DNA of 64,000 nt from Gordonibacter sp034932485 (GCA_034932485.1 JAYFOQ010000014.1:62001-126000), one strand, 5' to 3'. Positions 1 through 9,417 are shown, numbered from the stretch's first letter. Made by a program: numbers and translations. Notes: generated by a model not told the origin, from the sequence alone.

Positions 1-3
1 AGG

Positions 4-879
4 CTATGCGAGTAAGTTGCACACCTTACCCAGTAGCGGCTCGAAGCTCACGCCGCGATCACGGAACTCGGGCTGCTTGGCGGATACTATCATTGCGTCG
101 TGTACAAAATCGCCAGCGAATGCTGCAGCCTCTTGCAGTGAGCGTTCCGCCATAACGGCCGCCAGCAAACAGGAGCAGTACACATCGCCGGTACCATGCA
201 GCATATAAGGTAAGTACTCATTGCTCACTTCAACCGTATCGCAGTTTGCGCCGCCTACAAAGTTACGGATGCATGTTTCACCCTCGCGCTGAATACCCTT
301 TAGTACCACGTTCTTTGCGCCCTTTGCCACGAGGGCATTGATAATACGATCCGCTTCTTCGTCGGAAAGGTCAGTTCCCTGCCATTCTTCACCCAGAATA
401 ATTGCTGCCTCGGTCAGGTTTGGTGTGAGAATATCGGCACCGCATGCCAATTCCGCCATGGCCTCGCAGAGCTCCGGTGTGTAAGTGGGGTATATTTTGC
501 CATGATCGGCCATGACGGGGTCTACCACGCGCAACGCATTTGGGTACATGGCGTATAGGTCACGAATGCGGTCTACCTGTTCAGGCGCGCCGAGAAACCC
601 AGAATACACGGCATCAATCTCAACGCCAATCTTTTTCCAAGCGGCCAAATAGTCGCTCAGCATCTCGGTTGTGTCATGCATGTACCAGCCAGGAAACGCA
701 GTATGCGACGAGAAGAGCCCCGTCGGTAAGGGGCAAACATCACAGCCCGCTGCCGACAGCACAGGAATAGCAACACCGAGTGAGCATTTTCCATAACCAC
801 ATAAGTCATGTACGGCCGCCACGCGAGGAATGTAGGCGCCATCACGCCGGTAAAGATAGAGAGAAGATTCGCTCATCAA
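4..879 (-). CDS. Pyridoxal/pyridoxamine kinase (PdxY/PdxK-like)
   Basis: This gene encodes a 291-residue ribokinase-superfamily kinase expected to phosphorylate pyridoxal or pyridoxamine with ATP in the cytoplasm (vitamin B6 salvage). The sequence shows an N-terminal substrate-site stretch (VHDLCGYGKCSL), a mid-protein TPNLTEA motif and the catalytic anion-hole motif GTGDVYCS near residue 230, where the Asp is the expected base. Length fits the family (about 280-290). The stop codon lies at bases 4-6, so the gene is complete. It is transcribed away from its right-hand neighbours. A hydroxymethylpyrimidine kinase is a less likely alternative because of the pyridoxal-kinase-like N-terminus. I am confident of the family and less so of the exact vitamer. 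Confidence 0.85.
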   Translation of the reverse strand: MMSESSLYLYRRDGAYIPRVAAVHDLCGYGKCSLGVAIPVLSAAGCDVCPLPTGLFSSHTAFPGWYMHDTTEMLSDYLAAWKKIGVEIDAVYSGFLGAPEQVDRIRDLYAMYPNALRVVDPVMADHGKIYPTYTPELCEAMAELACGADILTPNLTEAAIILGEEWQGTDLSDEEADRIINALVAKGAKNVVLKGIQREGETCIRNFVGGANCDTVEVSNEYLPYMLHGTGDVYCSCLLAAVMAERSLQEAAAFAGDFVHDAMIVSAKQPEFRDRGVSFEPLLGKVCNLLA

Positions 880-1008
880 GTGCCCTTTCTTTGAAAGAAG
901 ATAAACCGCCGATTAAACGGATATGGTACGTCGAAGATGGGCGGCAATACGTAGTGTTGCCGAATCGCAACCAACGAAAGGGGTCGCGACTATCTAAAAA
1001 AGACCTGT

Positions 1009-1203
1009 TTACTTATTGTCATCTTCTTCATCATCAAAGAAGGACCAGTCATCTTCGGTCTTCTCATGATTAGAGAATTGTTTGCGAGTTCGACGCTCCA
1101 TGATAATGCAGGCAATAAGGCTTATCACCAGGCATATCCCGACTAAAACGCCAATGCCGGCGAAGGTTTCGAACAGGAAATGATATATGCTTCCGAAGTC
1201 CAT
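1009..1203 (-). CDS. Small single-pass membrane protein
   Basis: This 64-residue protein has one hydrophobic segment (about residues 14-34, rich in Ile, Val and Leu), then a basic stretch (ERRTRKQ) and a strongly acidic tail ending DDEEDDNK. That layout suggests a single membrane span with a charged cytoplasmic tail. I do not recognise the family. It sits between the divergent B6 kinase and the hybrid sensor kinase, on the strand opposite the latter. The ribosome-binding site is weak. The amino-acid pattern is far more protein-like than the surrounding shadow frames, which is why I call it. Confidence 0.55.
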   Translation of the reverse strand: MDFGSIYHFLFETFAGIGVLVGICLVISLIACIIMERRTRKQFSNHEKTEDDWSFFDDEEDDNK

Positions 1204-1349
1204 AGCAGTCTTCTTATCCTATCTGCGCGCAGGCCTACAAACACCCGACGCATCCAATTTTCATTTCTCGGTAGAGTATACTATGCCCATGCATACTCGA
1301 GGTACTATTGAATGGAGATTCCTTCATATACGTTGAATGAAAGGATCGG

Positions 1350-4190
1350 GTGGGCATGCGCCCTGAAAAACGGTTCAAAGATGGTAGACACCTTACCTTC
1401 TATGTCGTTGCCGTTCTCATCGTGTTAGCGGTAGTGGGGGTGTCTTTTGCCCTCATGGGCTATATCGATCATAAGCTGCGGCAGGGTGCCGAGCAGCAGG
1501 TGATCACGTTTACGCAGCAGGCTGCAAGTAGTGTGTCTGATAAGATTTCCAATGCGCAGAATGCTGTCTGGGCCTTTGAGGTGCAAACAGCCGATCCTGC
1601 TACCCTCGTTTCTTCTCTAAAAGGCTTACGCGATCGCTTTGGTCTTGCAGCTGCAGCTTTTGTAGGCATGGATGGGGTTGGACTGGATGCCGATGGTAAT
1701 CCTTTCTCTGTTGCCAGCCTTGGTCATGAGGAAACGGCGCTCTCTCAGGGGATCGCATCTTTCTCCCAAACTCTAGTTTTTGAAGACGGTCGAAGTGGCC
1801 GGTTTGCTCAGCGGCCACTATTTATTGGAGATCAGCAAGTAGGCGCGCTGTACGTGCAGGTTCCTTTTGATTTATTTGCTATGGAGCAACAGCTCGACAT
1901 GTTTGATGGGCGCGGCTACTTCCTACTGTTTGAGGGTTCGTCAGGAGAGATATTGGTTCCGCCTTCTGAGGAAACAACAACTCCCCTTAGTGGAAATGAA
2001 ACTCTTTATAGCTTTTTGCAAGATGCGTCAGATGTAGAGGTGCCACCGGGCCAAAATGTTATCGATAGCCCGCTTGCGCTTGTAAGCGACACGAACGGAA
2101 ATGGCATAGATTCTTTAGAGGAGGCTGTTGCCTCTGGTCAGACGGGATTTATTATTAGTCCCGTAGACGGAAAAGCATGCTATGTATGCGTGGTTCCTGT
2201 TGATCAGGGTGGTTGGTATGTGTGCAATGTTATACCCGTAGAAAACGTACGTGCCGAGTCGGCGGTGGTGTTGACTGCATTTCGGGTGGTGTTTGGCATT
2301 GTAATTATCTGCTTTGTTTCGGTCGTTGTCCTCATGTTCTCGACCTATCGCAAACGTATACGCGAGAACAACTTAACGTCAAAAACGCGCTTATATAAAG
2401 CGTTCTCAGAAAGCCTTGATTTGGCAGTAAGCCTATATTGTCCCTCTGATGCTACGATTGTGCCCATTGTTGCAAAGGTTGCGAATATCATGGGTTACAC
2501 GTTTCCGGAAATAATGTCTGATTATACGCTCGTTGAAAAACTGCGTCTTTCGAAAGAAGGCACGGTGTTGTTTGATCGGCTTCGTGCCGGCGAAGTATCT
2601 GAGCTTATCCAAGGAGAATTTTCTGTTACTCATGCAAAAGCAGGCGAACAACGTTGGGTTTCATATTCTGCAAGTCCGTTATTCTACGAGGGAAAACAGC
2701 GTATTTTAGTAGTTTTTCGCGACGTAACTCAAGAAAAGAAGTTGCAGTTATCCATGAAAGACGCAATGATTGCTGCTGAAGTTGCAAACAAGGCGAAATC
2801 AGAGTTTCTCTCGCGTATGAGCCACGAGATTCGCACGCCCATGAATGCTATTATCGGTATGTTGCAAATTGCGTTATTGCACATTGGTGACCTGCAAAAG
2901 ACCCGAGAAAGCCTGAAAAAAATTGGGGCGTCTTCGAATCATTTACTGAATCTTATAAACGATGTGCTGGATATATCGAAGATCGAAAGTGGAAAAACCG
3001 TGCTCAACAGCGAGCCGTTCCGCTTGAATGACCTTGTGGAACACGCGGTCGATTTCATAATGCCTCAGTGCGAGCAGAAGCGTCAGATTTTGGAAGTGAA
3101 ACTGCCCGAGAAGGATGAGGTATTTGTGGCTGATGCAGTGCGCTTACGTCAGCTTCTTGTCAATCTACTTTCTAATGCCGTGAAATACACACCCGAAGGT
3201 GGGCATATACGTCTGGCGGTTGCATTGTGCGCTGATACGGTGGCTGCTTACCGCTGCATTACCTTCACGGTGTCTGACGACGGTATCGGTATGGCAGAAG
3301 AATTTAAGGACAGGTTGTTCGAACCGTTTGTTATGGAAGGACGCTCGAATGCCCAAGGTACGGGCCTTGGCATGCCTATTGTAAAGAATATCATTACCAT
3401 GATGGGTGGAGACATCCATGTGGATACTGCCTTGAATAAAGGCACGACTTTCATTGTGGTACTCAATTTACGCGTTGCTTTCGATCCTGAGCGTCGCGCG
3501 TTGGAGGAGTCGGAGATTGTTGGAACCGCCTGGGACCGCTCGCTTGATGTGTCGGGTCGGTCTGCCGATAAGCCATCTTCCCGCATTGATGAGGTGCATA
3601 TCGACGACCAGCGAAGCGCAGAGAAACCCGTGCCTGAGCCTGAGGAAGTTGTTGCGAGTTCGAAGCCAGCCCTCCAGGAAGAATCTGCGGTAGTGCCGGC
3701 GCTTGAAGGCTTACGTGTGCTACTGGCAGAAGATAACGATCTGAATGCTGAGATAGCCTGCGAGCTTCTTCAAGAGGCAGGATTGGTGGTCGATTGGGCG
3801 GAAAACGGCCAGGTTGTTCTGCAGAAGTTCGACGATTCGCCAAATGGCTTCTACGATGTGGTGTTAATGGACGTACAGATGCCGCTTATGGATGGCTACG
3901 AAGCTACGCGTCGTATTCGTACGCTTGATCGTTGCGACGCGCAAACTGTTCCCATTATTGCTATGTCGGCTAATGCGTTTTCCGAAGACATACATGCATC
4001 GCTTGAGAGCGGAATGAACGCACACCTCTCCAAGCCTATCGACATGCGTAGAGTTCTCGAAGCAATTGCAACCCACACTCGTCGAAGCCGTGAGGGTGCA
4101 GCCTGTAAGAGTGGATGTTGCGCTGCAGGTATCACTTGTGATGCTGGCAAGACCACAACAATCAAGTCTCACACCCCTAGTGAGGATTAG
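1350..4190 (+). CDS. Hybrid sensor histidine kinase (sensor-PAS-HisKA-HATPase-REC)
   Basis: A 946-residue membrane sensor kinase with its own receiver domain. It has a first membrane span at about residues 12-37, a large extracytoplasmic sensor region to about 305 (Cache-like by layout), a second span at about 310-335, a PAS-like region, a HisKA motif SHEIRTPMN with phospho-accepting His492, an HATPase with N-box NLLSNAVKYTPEG, DDGIGM and GTGLGMPI, and a C-terminal receiver with an acidic pair (AEDND) and phospho-Asp841 in MDVQMP. After the receiver comes a short Cys-rich tail (C919, C923, C924, C930). The start is GTG 1350 or ATG 1356; AAAGGA at 1340-1345 fits either. No partner regulator lies next to it, and its output is unknown. 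Confidence 0.9.
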   Translation: MGMRPEKRFKDGRHLTFYVVAVLIVLAVVGVSFALMGYIDHKLRQGAEQQVITFTQQAASSVSDKISNAQNAVWAFEVQTADPATLVSSLKGLRDRFGLAAAAFVGMDGVGLDADGNPFSVASLGHEETALSQGIASFSQTLVFEDGRSGRFAQRPLFIGDQQVGALYVQVPFDLFAMEQQLDMFDGRGYFLLFEGSSGEILVPPSEETTTPLSGNETLYSFLQDASDVEVPPGQNVIDSPLALVSDTNGNGIDSLEEAVASGQTGFIISPVDGKACYVCVVPVDQGGWYVCNVIPVENVRAESAVVLTAFRVVFGIVIICFVSVVVLMFSTYRKRIRENNLTSKTRLYKAFSESLDLAVSLYCPSDATIVPIVAKVANIMGYTFPEIMSDYTLVEKLRLSKEGTVLFDRLRAGEVSELIQGEFSVTHAKAGEQRWVSYSASPLFYEGKQRILVVFRDVTQEKKLQLSMKDAMIAAEVANKAKSEFLSRMSHEIRTPMNAIIGMLQIALLHIGDLQKTRESLKKIGASSNHLLNLINDVLDISKIESGKTVLNSEPFRLNDLVEHAVDFIMPQCEQKRQILEVKLPEKDEVFVADAVRLRQLLVNLLSNAVKYTPEGGHIRLAVALCADTVAAYRCITFTVSDDGIGMAEEFKDRLFEPFVMEGRSNAQGTGLGMPIVKNIITMMGGDIHVDTALNKGTTFIVVLNLRVAFDPERRALEESEIVGTAWDRSLDVSGRSADKPSSRIDEVHIDDQRSAEKPVPEPEEVVASSKPALQEESAVVPALEGLRVLLAEDNDLNAEIACELLQEAGLVVDWAENGQVVLQKFDDSPNGFYDVVLMDVQMPLMDGYEATRRIRTLDRCDAQTVPIIAMSANAFSEDIHASLESGMNAHLSKPIDMRRVLEAIATHTRRSREGAACKSGCCAAGITCDAGKTTTIKSHTPSED

Positions 4191-4307
4191 TTCGTTCGGT
4201 GAGCCCTTTGGTCGAACCCATGCCGTCGCCGTGAAGGAACAGCGAGGTCTGGCATGCGTGCGCTATACTGACATCAACACGAACTACGAGCAAAAAGGAG
4301 CGCCACC

Positions 4308-5597
4308 ATGCTAGACCTTCGCTTCGTCCGCGAAAACCAGGAAGCAGTCGCCGAGGCCATGCAGAACCGTCATGCCTCATGGGATGCTGAGCGCTTTTCT
4401 CGGCTAGACGAGACGCGTCGTGCGGCTATAGCGCAGGAGGAGGCGCTGCAGGCAGAGCGCAACGCGGCATCGAAGTCTATTGGCGCCATGATGGCTGCCG
4501 GAGAAAAGGACGATGCTGAAGCAGCTAAGGAACGCGTACGCACCATCAATGATGATATTGCCGCTATTGCTGCAGAACGCGAAGCGGCTGATAGTGCTTT
4601 GCGCGAAATTCTTCTGAGTACGCCCAATATGCCTGCCGATAGCACGCCGATTGGCGCCAGTGAAGACGATAATCCTGAGGTGCGTCGTTGGGGTGCTCCG
4701 CGCGACTTTGTTGCGGAAGGCGTGGAAATGAAGCCGCATTGGGATTTGGGCTCCGATTTAGGCATTATCGATTTTGAGCGTGCGGTGAAGCTGGCTGCCA
4801 GCCGCTTCATTTTGTTGGGAGGCCTAGGAGCGCGTTTGGAGCGTGCGCTTATCAACTTCATGGCAGATACACATGCATCGCGCGGTTACAAAGAGTGGTG
4901 GTGTCCGGCTATGGCTAATGCCGAGACCCTCACGGGCACAGGTCAGCTGCCGAAGTTTGAGGAAGATCTATTTCATACTACGGAGGGTCTGTACCTTATT
5001 CCTACCGCGGAGGTGCAGCTTACTAATATCCATGCAGGCGAAGTGCTTGAAGCCGATCGACTGCCGTTGAAATACTGCGCATTCACTCCTTGCTTTCGCG
5101 AAGAAGCGGGTAGCGCGGGTCGTGACACGCGTGGCCTTATTCGCGTGCACCAATTTGACAAGGTTGAGATGGTGAAATTTGCCAAACCTGAAGAGAGCTT
5201 TGACGACCTTGAAGCTATGGTGGTCGATGCTGAGAATATTTTGCAACTATTGGGTCTTCCCTACCGCGTGATAAGCCTGTGCACGGGCGACATTGGATTC
5301 TCTGCTGCCAAGACGTATGATCTCGAGGTCTGGCTTCCATCTTACAATGGCTACAAGGAAATCTCGTCGTGTTCGAATTGCGTTGATTTCCAAGCGCGTC
5401 GCGCGAACATTAAATACCGCGATCCGGCCAACTTTAAGGGTTCACGCTATGTGCATACGTTAAATGGCTCTGGTTTGGCAGTGGGTCGTACTATGGCTGC
5501 CGTTATCGAAAACTACCAACAGGCCGATGGCACCATCAAGGTGCCCGATGTGCTGGTTCCCTATATGGGCGGCATCGAAATTATTGCGCCGGAATAA
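4308..5597 (+). CDS. serS: Seryl-tRNA synthetase
   Basis: A 429-residue cytoplasmic class II aminoacyl-tRNA synthetase that charges tRNA-Ser with serine. The N-terminal ~100 residues form the expected charged helical arm that grips the tRNA variable arm. Motif 2 (CFREEAGSAGRDTRGLIRVH) and motif 3 (GSGLAVGRTMAAVIENYQ) are intact, as is the GTGQLP region that helps bind seryl-adenylate. Length is normal for the family. The ATG is preceded by AAAAAGGAG at good spacing. I looked upstream for a T-box leader and saw none in the 117 bases after the kinase gene. The next gene begins right at the stop codon, so the two are probably co-transcribed. Confidence 0.97.
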   Translation: MLDLRFVRENQEAVAEAMQNRHASWDAERFSRLDETRRAAIAQEEALQAERNAASKSIGAMMAAGEKDDAEAAKERVRTINDDIAAIAAEREAADSALREILLSTPNMPADSTPIGASEDDNPEVRRWGAPRDFVAEGVEMKPHWDLGSDLGIIDFERAVKLAASRFILLGGLGARLERALINFMADTHASRGYKEWWCPAMANAETLTGTGQLPKFEEDLFHTTEGLYLIPTAEVQLTNIHAGEVLEADRLPLKYCAFTPCFREEAGSAGRDTRGLIRVHQFDKVEMVKFAKPEESFDDLEAMVVDAENILQLLGLPYRVISLCTGDIGFSAAKTYDLEVWLPSYNGYKEISSCSNCVDFQARRANIKYRDPANFKGSRYVHTLNGSGLAVGRTMAAVIENYQQADGTIKVPDVLVPYMGGIEIIAPE

Positions 5598-5627
5598 GTG
5601 CGCGACAAACAGAAACGCAGGGCGTAC

Positions 5628-6605
5628 GTGGCAACGAAGCGTAATCCGAAACAAGAAGCCAAGGCTGCCGCCGAAAAGGCATTAGCAACCGCTGCTAAAA
5701 AGAAGGCTGCCGCCGATAAAAAGGCTGTAGCTGCGGAAAAAAAGGCTGTAGCTGCGAAGCGGAAAACCGCCAACGCAAAAGAAAAAGCGGTTTCAAGGGT
5801 AAAGCCTCCTGCTTCCGTGCGCATGCCGGAAAAAAAAGATGTTGAAGTAACGACTTCAGCAGACAATAAGGTTTCTCGGCAGAAAGCCTCCAAGCCAGCG
5901 AAGCGCGGCCGCTGGCTTCTTTGGGTGATCTTGTCGCTTGTTGCGATGCTGGTTATTGCGGCTGCTGGGTTTTCGTGGGATCGGTGGTTGCGCTACGACG
6001 ATGCGGCAGACTTTCAAGGAGAATGGTTTATCGCCGACTCTACGAAGGCAGTCCTTATCGATAAATCGGCTATCAATCTGACTGATGACGTGGCGTTTTT
6101 GTATCAGATTGATCCTGTTGCCAAAACTATCTCGTTTTCGTTCGGCAATAAAGAGAATGTCGGTCGCTATCACTTTTCTTCCGATCGAAAGCAGCTGATT
6201 ATTGTCGAGGGTAGTTCGTACACCACCTTATCCACTCTTTTTGAGGATATAGCTTTGGTGTGGGAAAACCTCGTGCGTGGGGTGCGCGGCGAGCAGCCCG
6301 TTCAACCCGAGGCTGGCAATGGTGTGACGGTGTTTCAGCGAGAGAAGGCCATCGTACCTGCGTCCACCGCTGACGTTTCCCCTAACAAGACTCCCGCATC
6401 CGATGCTTCTGCGGCAGGTGAGTCTTCTGCGGCATTATCGAGTGGCGAGAGTGCTGCGGGGGGTGCCTCGTCCGACACTGCTGCCGAAGAAAAAGAAAAG
6501 GTTGCCGAGCCAAATAAGACGACCGATCAAAACACGGCTGCTGAACAAAAGCCTGATTCGTCTTCTCTTCCCGATACCCTGTTTGACAATGTTGTGGATC
6601 AATAA
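5628..6605 (+). CDS. Membrane-anchored Lys/Ala-rich protein
   Basis: About 325 residues, family not recognised. From the chosen GTG the first ~95 residues are a Lys/Ala/Glu-rich, probably helical cytoplasmic region with a short internal repeat (KKAVAAE). A single hydrophobic span (WLLWVILSLVAMLVIAAAG) follows near residue 98. An exterior globular part starts with FQGEWFIADSTKAVLIDKS and resembles the small beta-rich domains of actinobacterial envelope proteins. The last ~90 residues are Ser/Ala/Thr-rich and low in complexity. GTG 5628 has AGGG five bases upstream; an alternative GTG at 5598 directly follows the serS stop. The stop overlaps the next start codon (TAATG), so translation is probably coupled. 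Confidence 0.75.
   Translation: MATKRNPKQEAKAAAEKALATAAKKKAAADKKAVAAEKKAVAAKRKTANAKEKAVSRVKPPASVRMPEKKDVEVTTSADNKVSRQKASKPAKRGRWLLWVILSLVAMLVIAAAGFSWDRWLRYDDAADFQGEWFIADSTKAVLIDKSAINLTDDVAFLYQIDPVAKTISFSFGNKENVGRYHFSSDRKQLIIVEGSSYTTLSTLFEDIALVWENLVRGVRGEQPVQPEAGNGVTVFQREKAIVPASTADVSPNKTPASDASAAGESSAALSSGESAAGGASSDTAAEEKEKVAEPNKTTDQNTAAEQKPDSSSLPDTLFDNVVDQ
5718..5756. repeat. 18-bp direct repeat, 21-bp period
   Basis: Two exact 18-base copies (5718-5735 and 5739-5756) lie 21 bases apart inside the Lys/Ala-rich region of the membrane-anchored protein. They are in frame, so a gain or loss of one unit would change the protein by seven residues without disrupting it. Confidence 0.8.
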
Positions 6606-7051
6606 TGGCTCTGGTAAACGAGCGCATTACCGTAATGGACGATCGCATATCGTGCGTAGTGGTTCTTGCGCCGGACACGCCGCACTACACTACCCCTAGC
6701 CTGATCGCGCACATCATGGCACTATTTCCTCAACTGCCGCGGCATGCGTGCGTGAATGAGGCGGGAGATACGTTCGGCGTCGTTATGAATCATACGGCGC
6801 TACCGCATTTGTTAGAGCATATGGTAATCGACTTACAAACGCGTGCTGAACCCTTTGATTCTGACAGTACGTTTGTGGGTACAACGGTCTGGATAGACGA
6901 GGCAGCCGGTCGCGCACGTATCGAAGTGAGTTTCACCGACGATTTGGTCGCTTTGCGGGCTTTTCGCGATGCCACCCACTTTCTGAATGAGGCGGTGGTA
7001 CTCTATGGTAATGACTTCAGCTCACCTCACATTCGACCAGACGAGCGATAA
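6605..7051 (+). CDS. Stand-alone protein resembling the N-terminal domain of cyanophycin synthetase
   Basis: A 148-residue cytoplasmic protein. Its order of motifs resembles the N-terminal domain of cyanophycin synthetases: PSLIAHIMALFPQLPRHAC, then LPHLLEHMVIDLQ (family pattern H-x-x-EH-x-x-x-(E/D)-LQ), FVGTT (family FGRT) and a beta segment ending in a ...FTDDLVALRAFRDA helix. No ATP-grasp or Mur-ligase domain follows, because the next gene is an aminotransferase. ATG 6605 overlaps the previous stop (TAATG), and the 3' end overlaps the aminotransferase start by about 47 bases, so three genes look translationally coupled. The domain assignment rests on pattern recognition, and the function is unknown. 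Confidence 0.7.
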   Translation: MALVNERITVMDDRISCVVVLAPDTPHYTTPSLIAHIMALFPQLPRHACVNEAGDTFGVVMNHTALPHLLEHMVIDLQTRAEPFDSDSTFVGTTVWIDEAAGRARIEVSFTDDLVALRAFRDATHFLNEAVVLYGNDFSSPHIRPDER

Positions 7052-8276
7052 AATCGCCGAACGCGTTGTCAAGATGCGTTCGTCAGCCGTGCGCGATTTG
7101 TTTGCAGCAGCTTCTCGTCCGGACATTATTTCGCTTTCAGGCGGTATGCCTGACGTATCACTGCTTCCTCATTCTGCTATTCGCACTGCTTCGCGCGCTG
7201 CGTGTGATGACGAGCGGGCTGCGGCTTTGCAGTATGGATCAACCGATGGTCGCGTGCAGACGAAAAAGGTATTTTGCGACCTCATGCGCGATATAGGTGT
7301 GCGTGCTAAGCCCGAGAATGTGATGATTACCACTGGCGCTCAAGAGGCGCTTGACCTTATAGCGAAAACTTTCATCAATCCTGGTGATATTATTTTGGCA
7401 GAGGGTCCTACCTACTTGGGGGCGTTGCAAGCATTTTCCGCCTACGAGCCCGATGTGCGCTGCATATCCTTCGATAACGAAGGTATGCGTATGGATTTGC
7501 TGGAAGAAGAACTACGGCGCATTGGTAAGGGAAATCCGCGCTTAAAATTCCTTTACACTATTCCAAATTTTCAAAACCCTGGGGGCGTGACCATGGTGCC
7601 CGCAAGGCGCAAGCGGCTTTTAGAGTTAGCTCGCGAATATGACTTCATGGTGGTGGAGGACGATCCGTACGGTCGACTTCGCTATGACGGTGGTCACGTA
7701 TTGCCATTGAAGGCGCTTTCTGACGATGTTATTTATTTAGGTACGGTTTCGAAAGTGTTCGCACCAGGTTTGCGCACCGGCTGGATTGTGGCGCCGAAGA
7801 GTGTGTTGGCTAAGGTTAATTTGGTAAAGCAGGGTACCGACTTGTGCGGTAGTGCGTTTAATCAAGTGGTTGTTGAGCACTACTTTAAGGATACTCCGTG
7901 GCAGAAAACACTACAGAAATTTATTGAAACGTATCACATTCGTCGCGACGCCATGTTGGCTGCGTTGGATGAATATTTTCCACCCGAGGCAACATGGACT
8001 CATCCCGAGGGTGGGTTCTTCGTTTGGGTAACGCTGCCCTCATATGTTGACACGGGTTCAATGCTCGCTGAGGCTTTAGAGCGCGGAGTAACGTACACTC
8101 CGGGTGATGGCTTTTATCCAGGTGCTTGTGCGGGACAGAATTGCATGCGCATTGCTTTTTGTTTCGAGAGCCCCGAAAATATTACTGAAGCTGTGAAACG
8201 TCTGGCGGCTGTTATAGAGGATCGTCTGGAGCTCTATCGAGCATTTCTTGAAGCGGGAGCCATCAAGCCCGAGTAA
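7005..8276 (+). CDS. PLP-dependent aminotransferase (class I/II, 2-aminoadipate/LysN-like)
   Basis: About 423 residues from ATG 7005. A fold-type I aminotransferase of the group that includes 2-aminoadipate and aromatic aminotransferases: ISLSGGMPD near the N-terminus, TTGAQEALDLIA for phosphate and cofactor contacts, IPNFQNPGG, VVEDDPYGRLRY (Asp that contacts the pyridine nitrogen) and the Schiff-base lysine in GTVSKVFAPGLRTGW (K250 from this start). The C-terminal MRIAFCFES holds the carboxylate-binding Arg. Starts at 6987, 7005 and 7011 are all possible; GGTGG before 7005 decides my choice. The amino-acid substrate cannot be told from sequence. It follows and overlaps the cyanophycin-synthetase-like gene and precedes ddl by 21 bases. 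Confidence 0.88.
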   Translation: MVMTSAHLTFDQTSDKIAERVVKMRSSAVRDLFAAASRPDIISLSGGMPDVSLLPHSAIRTASRAACDDERAAALQYGSTDGRVQTKKVFCDLMRDIGVRAKPENVMITTGAQEALDLIAKTFINPGDIILAEGPTYLGALQAFSAYEPDVRCISFDNEGMRMDLLEEELRRIGKGNPRLKFLYTIPNFQNPGGVTMVPARRKRLLELAREYDFMVVEDDPYGRLRYDGGHVLPLKALSDDVIYLGTVSKVFAPGLRTGWIVAPKSVLAKVNLVKQGTDLCGSAFNQVVVEHYFKDTPWQKTLQKFIETYHIRRDAMLAALDEYFPPEATWTHPEGGFFVWVTLPSYVDTGSMLAEALERGVTYTPGDGFYPGACAGQNCMRIAFCFESPENITEAVKRLAAVIEDRLELYRAFLEAGAIKPE

Positions 8277-8297
8277 CACCCAAGAAGGAGCAGGATT

Positions 8298-9281
8298 ATG
8301 AAGGTTGCAGTATTGATGGGCGGCGCTTCGTTTGAGCGTGAGTTCTCCTTGGCAAGCGGTAGAAATGTATGTACCGCGCTTGAAGAGGCTGGCCATAAGG
8401 TTATACCCCTGGATACTACGTCAGATCTCGTTCCTACGCTGCGCAGCGAGCGTCCCGATGTATGCTACAGCGCCTTGCACGGCAAACATGGCGAGGATGG
8501 TACTATTCAAAGTCTGCTGGAGTTTGTGGGCATTCCCTTTGTTGGTTCACCTGCAAGTGTGTGCCAACGTACCTGGAACAAAGATTCACTCCATTCCGAA
8601 ATGGCAACTTATCGAGCTATGACCGGCGATGCCCCTATTGCATCGTGGCCGCAGGGTCTCTACATCGCGCGCGATGCTTTTAAAAATATGGGAGCTGCTA
8701 CGGCACTCGATTTGGTTGAAGAACGCGTCATTGGAGGCTACCCTGTAGCAGTGAAGCCTGCGCATGGTGGTTCGGCCATGGGTGTTCATCGGGTCGACTC
8801 TATCGATCAGCTGGGTGAGGCTATTTTGGACGCGTTGTCGTTTGACGAGGCGGTTGTTATTGAGCAGTGGGTCGAGGGTGTCGAAATGGCGGTATCCATT
8901 TTGGGTACTGGGTGGGACGCCCACGCTTTGCCTCCGGTGGAGATTGTTCCTAAAAATGGATTCTTCGGGACTGAAGCTCGTATGGAGCCGGGCGCGGTTG
9001 AGTATATCGCGCCTGTTCGGCCAATGTCACTTTCGGAAAACGAAGCTGAAGCTCAGGCTATTCGTGCCGAGATCGAGCGGGCTGCTCTTGAGGTCTATCG
9101 TGCTTACAACGTGCGTGACTTGGCTCGTGTCGACCTTATTTGGGATGGTGCTCAAGCCCGTGTATTTGAGGTAAATGTATCTCCTGGTATGTCAGAACAC
9201 TCTCTGTTTGCTGCTGCCTGTGAGGCTTCCGGTCTGTCACTTTCTGGCGTTTTAGATGAATTGGTTAGGCAGTACGCATAA
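8298..9281 (+). CDS. ddl: D-alanine--D-alanine ligase
   Basis: A 327-residue ATP-grasp ligase that joins two D-alanines for peptidoglycan precursors in the cytoplasm. Visible motifs are MGGASFEREFSL (substrate and ATP N-terminal loop, Glu of the ERE triplet), LHGKHGEDGTIQ, PVAVKPAHGGSAMGV (glycine-rich ATP loop), ARVDLIWD and the metal/phosphate site FEVNVSPGMSEHS. The usual EVNTxPGMT reads EVNVSPGMSE here, a mild variant. Length is at the short end of the normal range. ATG 8298 has AAGGAG upstream. It probably belongs to the same transcript as the preceding aminotransferase. Confidence 0.95.
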   Translation: MKVAVLMGGASFEREFSLASGRNVCTALEEAGHKVIPLDTTSDLVPTLRSERPDVCYSALHGKHGEDGTIQSLLEFVGIPFVGSPASVCQRTWNKDSLHSEMATYRAMTGDAPIASWPQGLYIARDAFKNMGAATALDLVEERVIGGYPVAVKPAHGGSAMGVHRVDSIDQLGEAILDALSFDEAVVIEQWVEGVEMAVSILGTGWDAHALPPVEIVPKNGFFGTEARMEPGAVEYIAPVRPMSLSENEAEAQAIRAEIERAALEVYRAYNVRDLARVDLIWDGAQARVFEVNVSPGMSEHSLFAAACEASGLSLSGVLDELVRQYA

Positions 9282-9417
9282 GTTCTTTTCTGTGTATCAG
9301 TCCTAAGATGCTCTTGCGGTGCCTAGGAAAGGTACGGTAATTTAACGGCTTGGATCAGGGCGAAAGAAAATCTCTCTAACGGTTCGGTAACCTAATAATA
9401 GAGCGCTCGTGTTTTCC

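Noticed and set aside
1277..1282. TATACT as promoter of the hybrid kinase
   Set aside because: The -10 match is good but no -35 box lies at a fitting distance, so I did not call it.
4191..4307. T-box leader for serS
   Set aside because: No specifier loop, T-box sequence or terminator/antiterminator pair is visible in this short gap.
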